Source: Onchocerca lupi (taxonomy: Eukaryota > Nematoda > Chromadorea > Rhabditida > Onchocercidae). Taken from it: a stretch of 64,000 bases of DNA. The first letter of the stretch is position 1. Every line of letters begins with the position of its first letter. Positions 20,302 through 31,700 of the stretch are shown here, piece after piece. The position numbers and the translations under genes are program-made. Where the stretch lies: the NCBI GenBank assembly GCA_028564675.1, contig JAOVVO010000194.1, forward strand, positions 54,758-118,757. The letters run 5' to 3'. The notes under the pieces were generated by a model that was given only the letters and a program-made list of their open reading frames with translations, was not told the origin of the DNA and did not search any database.

Positions 20302-23300
20302 ATGACGTCTCGTTCACTTGCTGAACTTAAAGATGAATCAAAAATGGTATTTTTTTCTTTTTTTTTTTTTTTTTTTGGTACTTCAAAAATTGTTCATATT
20401 CATTTTATAGTTTTCGGTTCTTTTTTTTTTCTTAAAATTCAAAAGAAAAAAAAAACATTTAAGAGCAAAGATTTTTCTGAACTAAAGAATTGTCAAAAAA
20501 AAAAAACAAAAATTTTTTTTTTTATTTTTTAGAAGATCACTGAAGTGGTTACCTATCAACTGAATAAAATACCCATCATCAAAGGTCACTTCGATAGTTT
20601 GCCACTAAAAGTGCAATTGTTTGTTGCCGAAAAAGCTGATCTGGTAACACCTCGTGCGATCTATATTTGTGATGGTTCCGAAATCGAGTACAAAGAATTG
20701 ATCGGTGAATGCCTGGAAACAGGTGTTTTAACACCGCTAAAGGCATACAAGAATAACTATTTATGCCGTACGGATCCACGTGATGTAGCCCGTGTTGAAT
20801 CGAAAACATGGATGATTACACCGGAAAAATACGATTCGGTTTGTCATACAGCGGAAGGAGTGAAGACAATCATGGGTCAATGGATGTCACCGGAACAATT
20901 TGGCATAGAGTTGGATGATCGCTTTCCAGGTTGCATGACCGGTAAGAAAAAATAGCTTTATTGTTTTTACAACAATCTATCGGTTTCTTTCTATTCATAT
21001 TCATTTTAATATTATTGAATGTGAAAATATTTGGTACTTTTTTCAGGTCGGACAATGTATGTTGTACCATTTTCAATGGGTCCAGTTGGTGGTCCACTTT
21101 CGAAAATTGGAATTGAACTTACCGATTCTGTGTAAGAATTTTTCCATCAACTTTTCGCAATTTTTTGCATTAATTTAAACTTTTTTGTTTATCATTTGCG
21201 CTTTTAGATATGTTGTCTTGTGCATGAAAATTATGACTCGAATGGGTGCACGAGTGCTGGATGAATTGAAGAAATCAGGCGGAGAATTTGTACGTTGCAT
21301 TCATTCAGTTGGACAACCACGCCCTGTTTTGAGTAAATTTTTTCAAATAAATTTTTGAATTTTTTTTTTCTTTTTTTATTTTACCAGTTATCGTATTTAT
21401 CTCTTTAGATGTGAAATTATGTTTGTCAGCCATATTATATTTATCGAAAATTTTAGCCAAAGTTATTAACAATTGGCCATGCAATCCGGAAAAAACAATC
21501 ATTGCGCATCGTCCGGCGCAACGTGAGATTTGGTCATTTGGTTCCGGATATGGTGGTAATTCACTTTTGGGCAAAAAATGTTTTGCTCTTCGAATCGCCA
21601 TGAATATCGGTTATGATGAGGGTTGGATGGCCGAACATATGCTGGTATAATATTAACATTGCTGTCTTTGAGTTAAAAAAAAAAAAAAAAAAACTTGGAA
21701 ACAATAATCCCTGCTATTTCTTTTTCTTCATCCTTTTAAATTATACTTATCAGTTACTTTTTTTGTCATTTAATTCATAAAATTAGCATTTTCTTTGAAA
21801 AAAATATTTAAATTTTTGAGATAATTAAAAAATGAAAACGATATGGAAAATATCGGGTAATTAATTACAGATCATGGGTATTACCAGTCCACAGGGACGA
21901 GAACGTTTTGTTTGTGCAGCATTTCCGTCTGCTTGTGGCAAAACAAATTTGGCAATGCTTGAGCCAGCTGTTCCCGGATGGAAAGTACGCGTTGTTGGTA
22001 AGTTTCTATTTAATCAATCATGATATGTACCAAATTTGAAAAATTATTGATCACAATTGATCAATGATTAATCATGAGTTTTCTTCTTGTAGGTGATGAT
22101 ATTGCTTGGATGAAATTTGGCGCTGATGGCCGTTTGTATGCCATAAATCCGGAAGCTGGTTTCTTTGGCGTAGCTCCTGGAACATCTCACAAAACGAATC
22201 CTATGGCGATGGCCAGTTTTCAGGAAAATTCGATCTTCACAAATGTAGCCGAAACCGCTGATGGTGAATATTTCTGGGAAGGACTTGAGAAAGAGCTAAA
22301 GAATCCTGTAAATTTTGCTCAAATCGGCTGCTAGGATAATTTTTTATTTTTTAGAAAGATTTTTCAACCTAACTTTTGCAACTCATAATTGATTTTCTTC
22401 TTTTTTTTTTTTCGTTCTATTTGCATTTTATAAAAATGGTTATAATAAAATTTGGAATTTAGAATGTTGATATGATTGACTGGCTAGGAAAACCCTGGCA
22501 TCTTGGCGACTCGACGAAGGCAGCTCATCCAAATTCACGATTCACTGCACCTGCAGGTCAATGCCCGATTATTCACCCAGATTGGGAGAAACCTGAGGGT
22601 GTCCCAATTGATGCAATCATTTTTGGAGGCCGAAGGTTTGTCATGTCTAATTTGAATGATAAAAAAAAAAAATTCTTTGGTACTAGCTAATATTTATAAG
22701 CAGGTAATTGAAATATTTTCTATGTTTTTTTTTTTTTTTTTTTTTTCTGAGTAGAAGAGAAAGGATTCTAATTGAGAGAGGAAAAATGGCTAAGATAGAA
22801 ACAGGCTTTTGGAAGAATGAAGGCAAAGAAGGAAGCTTTAATTCTTTAAACTATCGCCAACACTAATATAGATGCCAATATTTGCTGATCCTATCAAACA
22901 TTTAAAAAAAAAAAAAAAAAAGTTTATTTTAAGACCGGAAGGTGTACCGCTTGTATTTGAATCACGCAGCTGGGTACATGGCATCTTTGTAGGCGCATGC
23001 GTAAAATCAGAAGCTACAGCAGCTGCTGAATTCTCGGGTATTATATAAATATTTTAAATTAATTTATTTATTGAGTTTCTTGATTTTCTATCTGCTATTT
23101 ATATGTATTGGAATGATTGAGTTATAATTTGTGATAGTTGAGAATTTCAAATCATTCGAAATATTTTTTTGTTTTTTTTTAAAAAAAAACAAGTTTTTAG
23201 AAATTTCTATTCTAACTTAGCTTGATAATTCTTACTAGTTTAGGCAAACAAATTATGCACGATCCTATGGCCATGCGACCATTTATGGGTTACAATTTTG

Positions 23301-24162
23301 GACGTTACATGCGTCATTGGATGAAACTTGGCGAACCTCCACACAAAGTTTAATTGAAACTTTTTTTTGGATTTTTTTTCTGGTTCACTTTTTATTTAAA
23401 ACCACACCTAGTATATTATTATTATGATGATGATCCGGCTTGATATGGTAAAATATTATTCTGAATTGAAATGTTGTAAGAGAAAATGTACGTTCGATTT
23501 GTTGAAGGTGCCAAAGATCTTTCACGTCAATTGGTTCCGTACAACTGCAGATGGCAAATTTTTGTGGCCTGGTTTCGGAGAAAATATTCGTGTTTTGGAT
23601 TGGATTCTAAGAAGATGTGATGGTGACGATAGTATTGCCATCGAATCTCCAATCGGTTATTTACCAACAGAGGGTAAGTATTAATTTGAAAAAATAAATG
23701 AGAATTGGAAGATGCTATTTCGCTATGATGAAATGTGTTTTTTTTTTTCCATAATCTCAATAGTTTCCAAATATTAATTAGGTTAAATTGAAATCTGCTA
23801 AAAAATATACCTTTGTGTGAGGGCTTGGACTTGCAGGAAACTTATATAAACAAGTTTTTCTCTTAAAAATAAATTGCAAGTTTAGGATCGATCAACCTGG
23901 ATGGTCTTCCAAACATTAACTGGGCTGAACTGGTATCTCTGCCGAAAAAATATTGGATGGAAGATATGGAAGAAACTAAACATTTCTTCGAGCAGCAGGT
24001 TATCATTTGATTTTTTAAAGTATTATGATTTTTAATTCAAACTGTTGTTGTAAATGATTTTAATTCTGATAAAATTCATTTTTTCAGATTGGCTCAGATC
24101 TTCCTCACGAAATTGCAAAGGAGCTTGAAGAACAGACGGCGAGAATCAAAGCTATGCCTTGA
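20302..24162 (+). CDS. pck: Phosphoenolpyruvate carboxykinase (GTP)
   Basis: Thirteen exons: 20302-20346, 20533-20941, 21047-21131, 21208-21332, 21457-21644, 21871-21997, 22093-22307, 22463-22635, 22934-23037, 23244-23347, 23508-23673, 23886-23998 and 24088-24162. Together 1929 bases, 642 aa, normal for the family. The enzyme interconverts oxaloacetate + GTP and PEP + CO2 + GDP. In worms it serves gluconeogenesis or CO2 fixation towards malate. Visible motifs: RTDPRDVARVESKT (exon 2), FGSGYGGNSLLGKKCFALR, AEHML (His282), the P-loop FPSACGKTN with the active Cys306, GDDIAWMKF (Asp329), NPEAGFFGVAPGTS, FGGRRPEGVPL, the omega-loop region ATAAAE and PKIFHVNWFR. Lys261, His282, Cys306 and Asp329 keep a constant +18 offset from the Mn-site and Cys positions of the human enzyme, so no residue is missing. 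Two introns end in AAG rather than CAG (22933, 23507). It converges with the carrier gene at 25312. Confidence 0.97.
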
Positions 24163-24318
24163 CCTCAGCATGTAAGAATAAGAAAAATGAAAGGACCTCT
24201 TTCCCTCAAATGTTCTCAGTAACAGTTAGCGCTTGAGATACTTCTATTTTATCGTTATAATTTTCGTAGATTCACATCATTTTTTAAATATTTATAAGTT
24301 GGTGCTATAAAAATTATG

Positions 24319-24324
24319 AATAAA
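24319..24324 (+). terminator. Poly(A) signal of PEPCK
   Basis: AATAAA lies 157 bases after the PEPCK stop codon and is the first such hexamer downstream of it. Confidence 0.55.
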
Positions 24325-24329
24325 GTTTA

Positions 24330-25311
24330 TAAGGAGTTATAGAATGAATTGATAGAACTACTTGGCGAAATATTTGCATAAATTGATTCTTTCATTTTAT
24401 TCAGAAATTTTTCTGGCACAAATTTTATTGCTTTTACCTTTACAATGTTAATGATTGCTCTTATACTAAATAAAAATTTCATTTTCATTTTGCTGGCATT
24501 CTGTAAGGAAATAATTCTATTATGCCTGCTGAAAACCACAGATATGGAAGATTTACTCGGACGGCTTCTCAGCCATTTCTCCAATGATTAAAGTTATATA
24601 GGATGTATATTAATGACCTAGGTATTTGTTTGTACCTTCGTATGATTTTAGATCAACAATCGAGCTCAGATCTCTTACTGAATCTGCCTTTAAAGACCGA
24701 AAGTTTTGGGTATCATGCCGAACTGAATAATTTGATGCTGAAGAAATACTGGCTTGTTATTCAAGGCCATAAAATTTTTTGCAAAAGATTTTCCGCCACG
24801 AATTCTCGAATCTATTTATTGAAAATGCCATTGCTATTCTTTTCGGCTCAATAGCTCAGTAGTAGATACCGCTGAGAAACTTCGATCTTTCTTTTTTTTT
24901 TATTTCATCATAATAATCAAAGTAAAGAAAAAAAATTAGAGTAATATAAAGCACCAAAGTATGGAAAAAATACTGTACCGAAGTAAGATAAACATACTGT
25001 ACCAAAATAAGGAAAACATATTTAATGAGAAGTTGAGAGGAGAGTAAACATTAAAGAGGAGACAAAAAAAAAAAAGCAAGTAACGGAGACAAATTCAATT
25101 TAATATTACTTTAAAGAGTAAAGTATAGAAAAGAATGGATAAAACGAAACAATAATAAAGAGAAACAAGTTTAATTCCTGAGTTCGGCTTCATTCTAAAC
25201 CGGATGATTTGGTATTGAACAAGAAGAATCATAGTTCTATACAAACTAGCATATAAGTAAATATCGATAACAAAAAATCAGTAAGAAATTAGCAGAATGC
25301 ACTTCTCATAA
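24330..25311. other. Convergent intergenic region between PEPCK and the carrier gene
   Basis: No gene is recognised. At 24840-24890 a GGCTCAATAGCTCAGTAGTAGAT string resembles a tRNA D-arm/A box and is followed by CTTCGATC and a T-run, but no full tRNA can be folded. A-rich repeats (CTGTACC.AA.TA.G) follow at 24970-25020. The plus ORF 24603-24854 and minus ORF 24327-24584 show no domain. Confidence 0.4.
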
Positions 25312-28170
25312 CTATAAACTGTTCACTTTCTTAAAGAATAGCTTACAATACTCATAACTACTTATCATAACAGCACATGCAAGCGAAACCTTTGTTACAC
25401 GTGGTACCACACCTGCAATAGCGAAAACTGAGTGAAAAAAAATTGTGAGGATTTAAAATTTTAACTTTTTCGAGTGTTACGAAAAATATTTTATATACTT
25501 TATTCTGAAAGCAATGATCATAAATTACCCGCAAACAAAGATCTGAATCCCTTCTTTTCATAAAGTTCTTTCATAACACCAAAACAATGTTTCGATCGAA
25601 TCTCCATGTCGCGTCCCTCTGGGACAGCTGTACTGCAGCCGCAGTTTTCTGTCATTTTTATTCGCCCATCATTATGTCTATTCCTAATTTGCTTTATATT
25701 TTGTTCCTAAAATAATTAAAGAAATAAATAAAACTTAAAAACATTAGTTTGCTGGTTTCATCCTCATTCTGCATACAATTAAAATAATAAAAAACAATAT
25801 AATTTCCTCTTTGGTGTCTTCGTTAATTATCAAAATATCACACGTCACATTAAAGCTAATTATCAAATATAATCGTGTAACTCACCTATAGATTAAATTT
25901 TCAATAATTCAGTTCCAATTTATCACATTTCATTGATTAACTTTGCTTAATCATTGCCAAATACTACGATGAAGAATACAAATCAAATTTCGCTAAAAAT
26001 TTCTGAGAATAAATAAAAGCAAGAAAAACTTATAACCTTTCCTAAAGTAATTTGACGATGAGTCTTAACAACGTCAAATGGAGTTGTTACAAATGCTGCT
26101 AATGAACCAGCCATCGCACCACACACAAAACTGATTGGAAAATTTGTTTCCCGTCGATTAAACTTTTGCAAAGCTTTCGATTTTAAATATTCGTATCCTG
26201 TCCAATAAACGGCTGAAATTTACTTTGTTAAATAAAATGCTTATATTATTACTAATTCTCTGAGAATAATACATAAAATATAGAATTTTAATTAAACGAT
26301 AAACCACAAACCGGAAAACGGCAAATCGCGCATTAATGAGGGACTCCAACCACGCCACAAACTGATCCATCCTTCAGCTGCTTTCGATCGTTGAACTGCT
26401 AATCCGATATCTAAAACAAAGCAAACTATGGATATAACAATTACAAAGATTATTTTATACTTAACAGGCTATGAATTCCAGAATGCTTAAAATTTAATGG
26501 CTTCAAGAGCAAAAAATAAAATCATCTGGAAGTAAGTTAAGACATTATTCTGTTAGAATAATAATGTGTTACATATATTATAGTTTAAATATTTGTCATA
26601 ATAGTTCCGCAGTGTTATTTACAATATTTATAATTTCAAAAAATCAGAACTTTCCTGATTTTGTCAACTAATAATCAATACTTATTTTTAAAAATCCTAC
26701 AGCCATAATCAATTTCAACATCTCCTATATTTGTGTACATGTAACGCACACATAAAATTAAATGTAAATATTTCCGAATTTTAAAACCGTTTCTGGAAAT
26801 TCGCTTCATGAGATTTTGTTTTGAATATTCTACTGAATTTAAACACTGTACCTTTATATGTGATTCGTTCACTTTGCATTTTTGTCCGTATCAATTCCAT
26901 TGGCGAAACTATGGTCAAAGCAACCAGACGGGCAGTTGATCCAGCAACCATGGGAAGCCAAGGAGATTTTCGATTATATTTCTCTCTTAACCAAGACAAC
27001 ACATTATCGTAAATTGTATAATAAAGTACTGTCGCCGGTATAGCCATAATTCTAGAAATACTAGATTTGAATATTACTTATTAATTACACGATATTATTC
27101 ATTATTGATTTGCAAGTACTAATGGGATTGAATTCTCCACTGACTAGAATTAATTAATAAATAATGAAGAAATTCCAGTTCCTTACAATGTCGGAGAAAG
27201 CCCACTCCACAATGAACGAATTCCCTCCATCCTTGCAATTTTGAACAGCGCATCCTGAAAACTCAATATCTTCCAATTTCCTAGAAAAACCAATAGTTGT
27301 TTCTATTAAAACTTCAAACTTTGTTAAATCAAAGGACTGTTACCGTTGTTCCAGTAAAATTTCCTGGCCTTGCAAACCATTCGCACGGTTCTTTAGAATT
27401 TCCATTAGCACAGGCTGTACACAAATGGTCCATCAAACCGTTGGAATACAGAAAGCAAGTACCTTTAACGAAAGGATGCGCTTGTTGCTGTAGTCGTATT
27501 TTTACGACATCCATTGGTGTCACTAAAATGAATTAAAATTTGATGAATTAAACGGAAGATTTGTAGAAGCATTTTAAGAAAACAACTACTTATTATTTAA
27601 AAAAAAAATAACACAAATAAAATATAATCTTTGTCCCACCTTTCAAACTAAAAATATGCGAAGAAATCAAAGTGAAGGCGGAATAGAAAAAGGGACCAAA
27701 ACTAAAAAATATGCAGGGATCAAAAGAGACGGATAAAGTCATTTAGATACGATAAAAGATCGATCGATGTGATGAAATAAAAAATTTCTTTACCTTGATT
27801 TTACAAAGATCATCAATCCTGGTTATTTTCCTCATCAATTTTTCGTTTGGATAAATGCTTAACTCGTATTCTCTGGCAACTCATTAAATTCAATCAGTAA
27901 TTATTCCAAATCTTACTACACGTACAAGAAAGTACACATAGAATCATGGATAAAAGCTTATTCCATTAATGTTCTTCATTCATAACATAACTGTATGGGA
28001 ATTAAAATTCCATGTAAACTTCAGAATTTAGCTTTCCTTACGCAAACGATGAGTTCAAAGTTAAAAAACTGACTTAACAACGAGGTTATGATAGCACCAG
28101 ATGAAGCGGCTACTATCTGTTGGAAAAACGACGTTGTACTGCGAGAGCATACCTCTTCATCATATCCCAT
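25312..28170 (-). CDS. Mitochondrial carrier, SLC25A39/SLC25A40 type (glutathione carrier family)
   Basis: Eight exons on the minus strand: 28074-28170, 27344-27522, 27187-27254, 26852-27051, 26312-26410, 26037-26212, 25529-25706 and 25312-25412. Together 1098 bases, 365 aa. It has the three carrier repeats with PMDVVK (35-40), PMELIR (165-170) and PFDVVK (259-264). Family-specific strings are GAIITSL, CFLYSNGLMDHLC, LWSGLSPTL, PATVLYY and SLWRGW. This subfamily sits in the inner mitochondrial membrane, and its vertebrate members take up glutathione. The loop after the first signature has Cys55, 67, 70 and 79; vertebrate SLC25A39 has a cysteine cluster there that has been linked to iron-dependent stability. 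A second, unusual ENCGC (about 294-297) lies in a roughly 40-residue insertion after the third signature. The start is chosen at the first ATG of exon 1, with TTTAG 14 bases upstream. The leucyl-tRNA synthetase gene lies upstream in the same orientation. Confidence 0.94.
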
Positions 28171-28768
28171 GCGTATTTATAACTAAATATTGTCTAGAAT
28201 TATTGAAAGATTAAGTCATATTAGTAATAATAGCAATCAACAGCTCAAAATAACTGTAACATAAGATGCACCACAAATTCCCATTTCTTCTCCACATCCC
28301 ATCTTTATCTTATGTTCCACAAACGAAGATGATCTCAACAGTATCACTCTTAGCAAACAAAAAATTCTCAAGACATATTATATTTTCCGTATTTTGTAGC
28401 AAATAGAAGTGGAACAACATAAATTAATCATATTTATTTGCAATCAATAAAGTAAACAAGATAACAACTTCGTTCTTATAATATCATTACCGTCAATCTA
28501 AAATTAGAAGAGGAAGCATCAGGAAAATGAAATCTGCAAACTGGTTGGAAATAAATGTCCTTCAGGAGTCAAATTTAATTCACAAATTAAAAGATGATAA
28601 AAAACAAAATTCAAAGAAACAGTAATAACAGTGACAATAATATCAAAAGTTGACAGGTAAACAGTAAAGTCTGTCATTCTTTACTGAAAAAAAAAAAAAA
28701 AAAACAATTAAGTGTGGATAAAATAATCTACCATTCTTGAATATTACAATAAAGCAGCATACAATATA
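28171..28768 (-). other. Spacer between leucyl-tRNA synthetase and the carrier gene
   Basis: It holds the 3' UTR of the synthetase and the 5' end of the carrier, both on the minus strand. A minus-strand AATAAA (plus 28433-28438) lies about 330 bases after the synthetase stop. A TTTAG acceptor (about 28185-28189) precedes the carrier ATG. No other gene is seen. The short distance makes a two-gene transcript possible. Confidence 0.45.
28433..28438 (-). terminator. Possible poly(A) signal of leucyl-tRNA synthetase
   Basis: TTTATT on the plus strand, AATAAA on the minus strand, about 330 bases after the stop codon. It is the nearest canonical hexamer I found. Confidence 0.35.
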
Positions 28769-31700
28769 TTAATTGGAACTCCTATATACTATCGTACCAC
28801 CCAAACAAAATGTATTACCGTTATTCTGCAGATAAATTTTTCCAGTTTGTGAATCTACTTTGAACTGCGCTGAAAATAAATTTATTCATAAGAACTTCTT
28901 TCGAACTTGAACTTAAATTTGTACAGCTATTTAAAATATGAATTTTCAGACAAAACCAACAGTGCTTACCAGAATCAGGGATAGACTCGTTATTTTCTAA
29001 AGGATTTTTTAATCTTATCAACTTTCTATCACCACCCGAAGGATCCAGATATCGCCATAAAGAAACAACTTGTCTAGCTGAAAGAAACATATTTCGAAAA
29101 TGACAAAAATTTTAAGTTACTGCAAAATCAAATAAACGAATTTCCAAATTCCTTTCAAATTGTATGCATAAATCCGACACACCAAATTAGCAAATTTGAC
29201 ATGAAATACTTAAATTACTAAAATTCTAAGCATGACTAATCATTATAAAATTAAAATTGAAACTTACGCTTAATATCTTTGGAAAGTCTTTTCAAACGAC
29301 GAATAACGACTGCTGTAGTGTCACCATTTATAATTGGGATTTCGATATCAAACAGGCCAGAACAAGGTTCCACATTTCGAAACGTGATGGTAATACCAGG
29401 CTGAAAATGTCGAACAGGAAAATCATTAGCAAAATTATAAAGAAATCCAATGGTAAGAAAAATAATAAATTTGGTAAGAAATATTAATTATTTTCAAAAT
29501 CTATCACGAAAGCTTCGCAAAAGACAAAGAATACTACAAAATATTGAAAAATGAACGAATGAACGAATTTACTTCCTGTTCTTTATACATTATGATCGGT
29601 TTTCCAGGACAAGTCATTTCTATCACATTTGCTGGTGCTGCTCCTTTTATGTCAGTAATGGTAACTCTTTCCAGATTTAAAGTTGATAATATATAGTCCA
29701 GATTCTGGAATTAATAAATCGTGTAGTTAATACAGATAGGTAAAACAATAACATTTGAATTGCAATAAATTCAAGTTTTAAACAAAAATTTGCAAAGACA
29801 AATTCTCCAATAAGGTACACAATTGAGAAAAAAAAAAATGAAAAACAATGAATCACAACTAAACCTGTTCCAAAACTTCTTTCTGATCAAATCGACAGGC
29901 AGTATCCAGAGCTGATTCACCGTGGATTGCTAAATTCTCACGTATCAGCTGAACAAAAGGCATCGCTTTTTTCATAAACTTTTTCAAACTTTCTGTTGCA
30001 CCTAAACGACGAGATATCTCTTTGTTATCCGGTAGCTCACCATTGCCTTCCTGCAGTGAAATTGATCATTAGTTGAAAATTATAATTTAATATATAATAT
30101 CAAGATAACTTCCTCGATGGAAGAAGTTATCCTAAATTATCCCTCATATTATATGCAACTTGAGAAATAATGAAGAGAAACATCTGGTAAGAGAAGAGAT
30201 AACTTATAGAAATAAGAAAAAAGTCAGACCTGATAATACTGATGCAATAAGCCTAGTACTTCCTTTTGCCAAGTTGGATATTCTTCTGCAAAATATATCA
30301 CTGCTTCCGATGGAGGATTTGTAATCCCGTTCTTTTTTTGCTTCAAATTCATATGGTTTTTCAAACGCAACCGAAAATCCTAGAAATGAATTAGAGCTTA
30401 TTTTCAATGTAGGATAAAATTATAATTTATTAAAAAAAAAATTATTTTTGAATAAAGGACTAAAATAATTAGCAAAATAAACAATTATTAATTCACGATA
30501 ATTTTAAAAGCAAAAAAAGCACTCTGATTGTATCATCCATGAACTCGGCTTTTTTCGTTATTAAATCATTAGCAGCTGGAATAATGGGCCATTTTGCACA
30601 CACAATAAAACCTTCCTAAAAATTAAACATGCTTGATGATTCAAATTTGCTTCATTTTCAATAATAAAAATTGTAGAAACAATATTAATGCCAATAGAGA
30701 AATGTAGACATAAGAAACTCGACCTTCCCCAAAATCTGCCATATTTCTTCAGATACATGAGGGCAAATTGGTGACAGAATGATTGCTTGTGTTTCAATCC
30801 ACTTGAAAACCATATCAACATGCATTTCTGCATCGCCTCCACAAAACTCGCGATATTTGTCACGATAACTCTGAAAACTACCACACATTTCAGATTTCTT
30901 CAGCAAAAAGATCAAGTCTGAAATTTCTGTCAATTGAATTAATCAGCTGAAGTTTATTTTACATTTCAACATACCACAGTGTATATTCATTTGCATGAAT
31001 ATTTTTCTGAAAAAGAAACTACTCAATATAGTAATGTGAAAAAAATAACCAATACACTTGATATATTGGCAATCTACATTAGAATCTTCAGAAAAAAATC
31101 TCGTTCAAGTAACCTGATATTCAAAAAATCCATGTTTTAAAGCTTCTTTGAAAAGATTTTGCTTATAACTATCGCATGTTTTGTGAATTGCGCTATTCAT
31201 TTCATTGTCGAAAACGTGATCAGCGAAAGTAAGTTTCTTTTCATTACGTAAACCACCCTTCTCCCGTAAAGCTACCATTTCACGTGACCAAGCGAGAAGA
31301 TTATATAAACGCAGTACTGCTGCATCAGCCATATCATAAACAAAATTCGCATCTTCCACGTAATCCCCTGCATCCTGAAAACTAAAAGTGCTAATCCCCG
31401 TGTAAAGAACATAAATAGATCAATTGTAACAAGCAAGAATAAGAGATAAAGTACAACTTAAATATATACGAATTTCATCTTTTTAAATTTATTTAATACA
31501 TTACTATGAAAAGAAAAGAGAAAAAACTATCCTACTGAAAAAATTATTACAGTACATCAAAATGTAATGAGAAAGTTCGGTATGAGAAATTTTGCATTTT
31601 CCAAGCTTGCATATTAGAAGAAATTTGATAAAAAAAATTCACCGCCAAAGAAATACGCATTCCATCGGCAGAGAACATCTTCACAGTTTCGATAAGAGTC

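Noticed and set aside
20302..20532. Read-through of PEPCK exon 1 into a 76-codon ORF
   Set aside because: After codon 15 it runs into a GT-started, T-rich intron. Joining to 20533 restores the PEPCK frame.
21411..21456. Longer 5' end of PEPCK exon 5
   Set aside because: Using the earlier acceptor would insert about 15 hydrophobic residues between PRPVL and KVINNW, where the family has none. The TTTTAG at 21451-21456 gives a perfect fit.
24840..24890. tRNA gene (AGCTCAGTAGTAGAT followed by CTTCGATC and a T-run)
   Set aside because: Only a D-arm-like piece is present. There is no room for a full anticodon arm, no proper T-arm and no acceptor stem pairing.
29257..29487. 76-codon plus ORF
   Set aside because: Antisense shadow of leucyl-tRNA synthetase exon 23.
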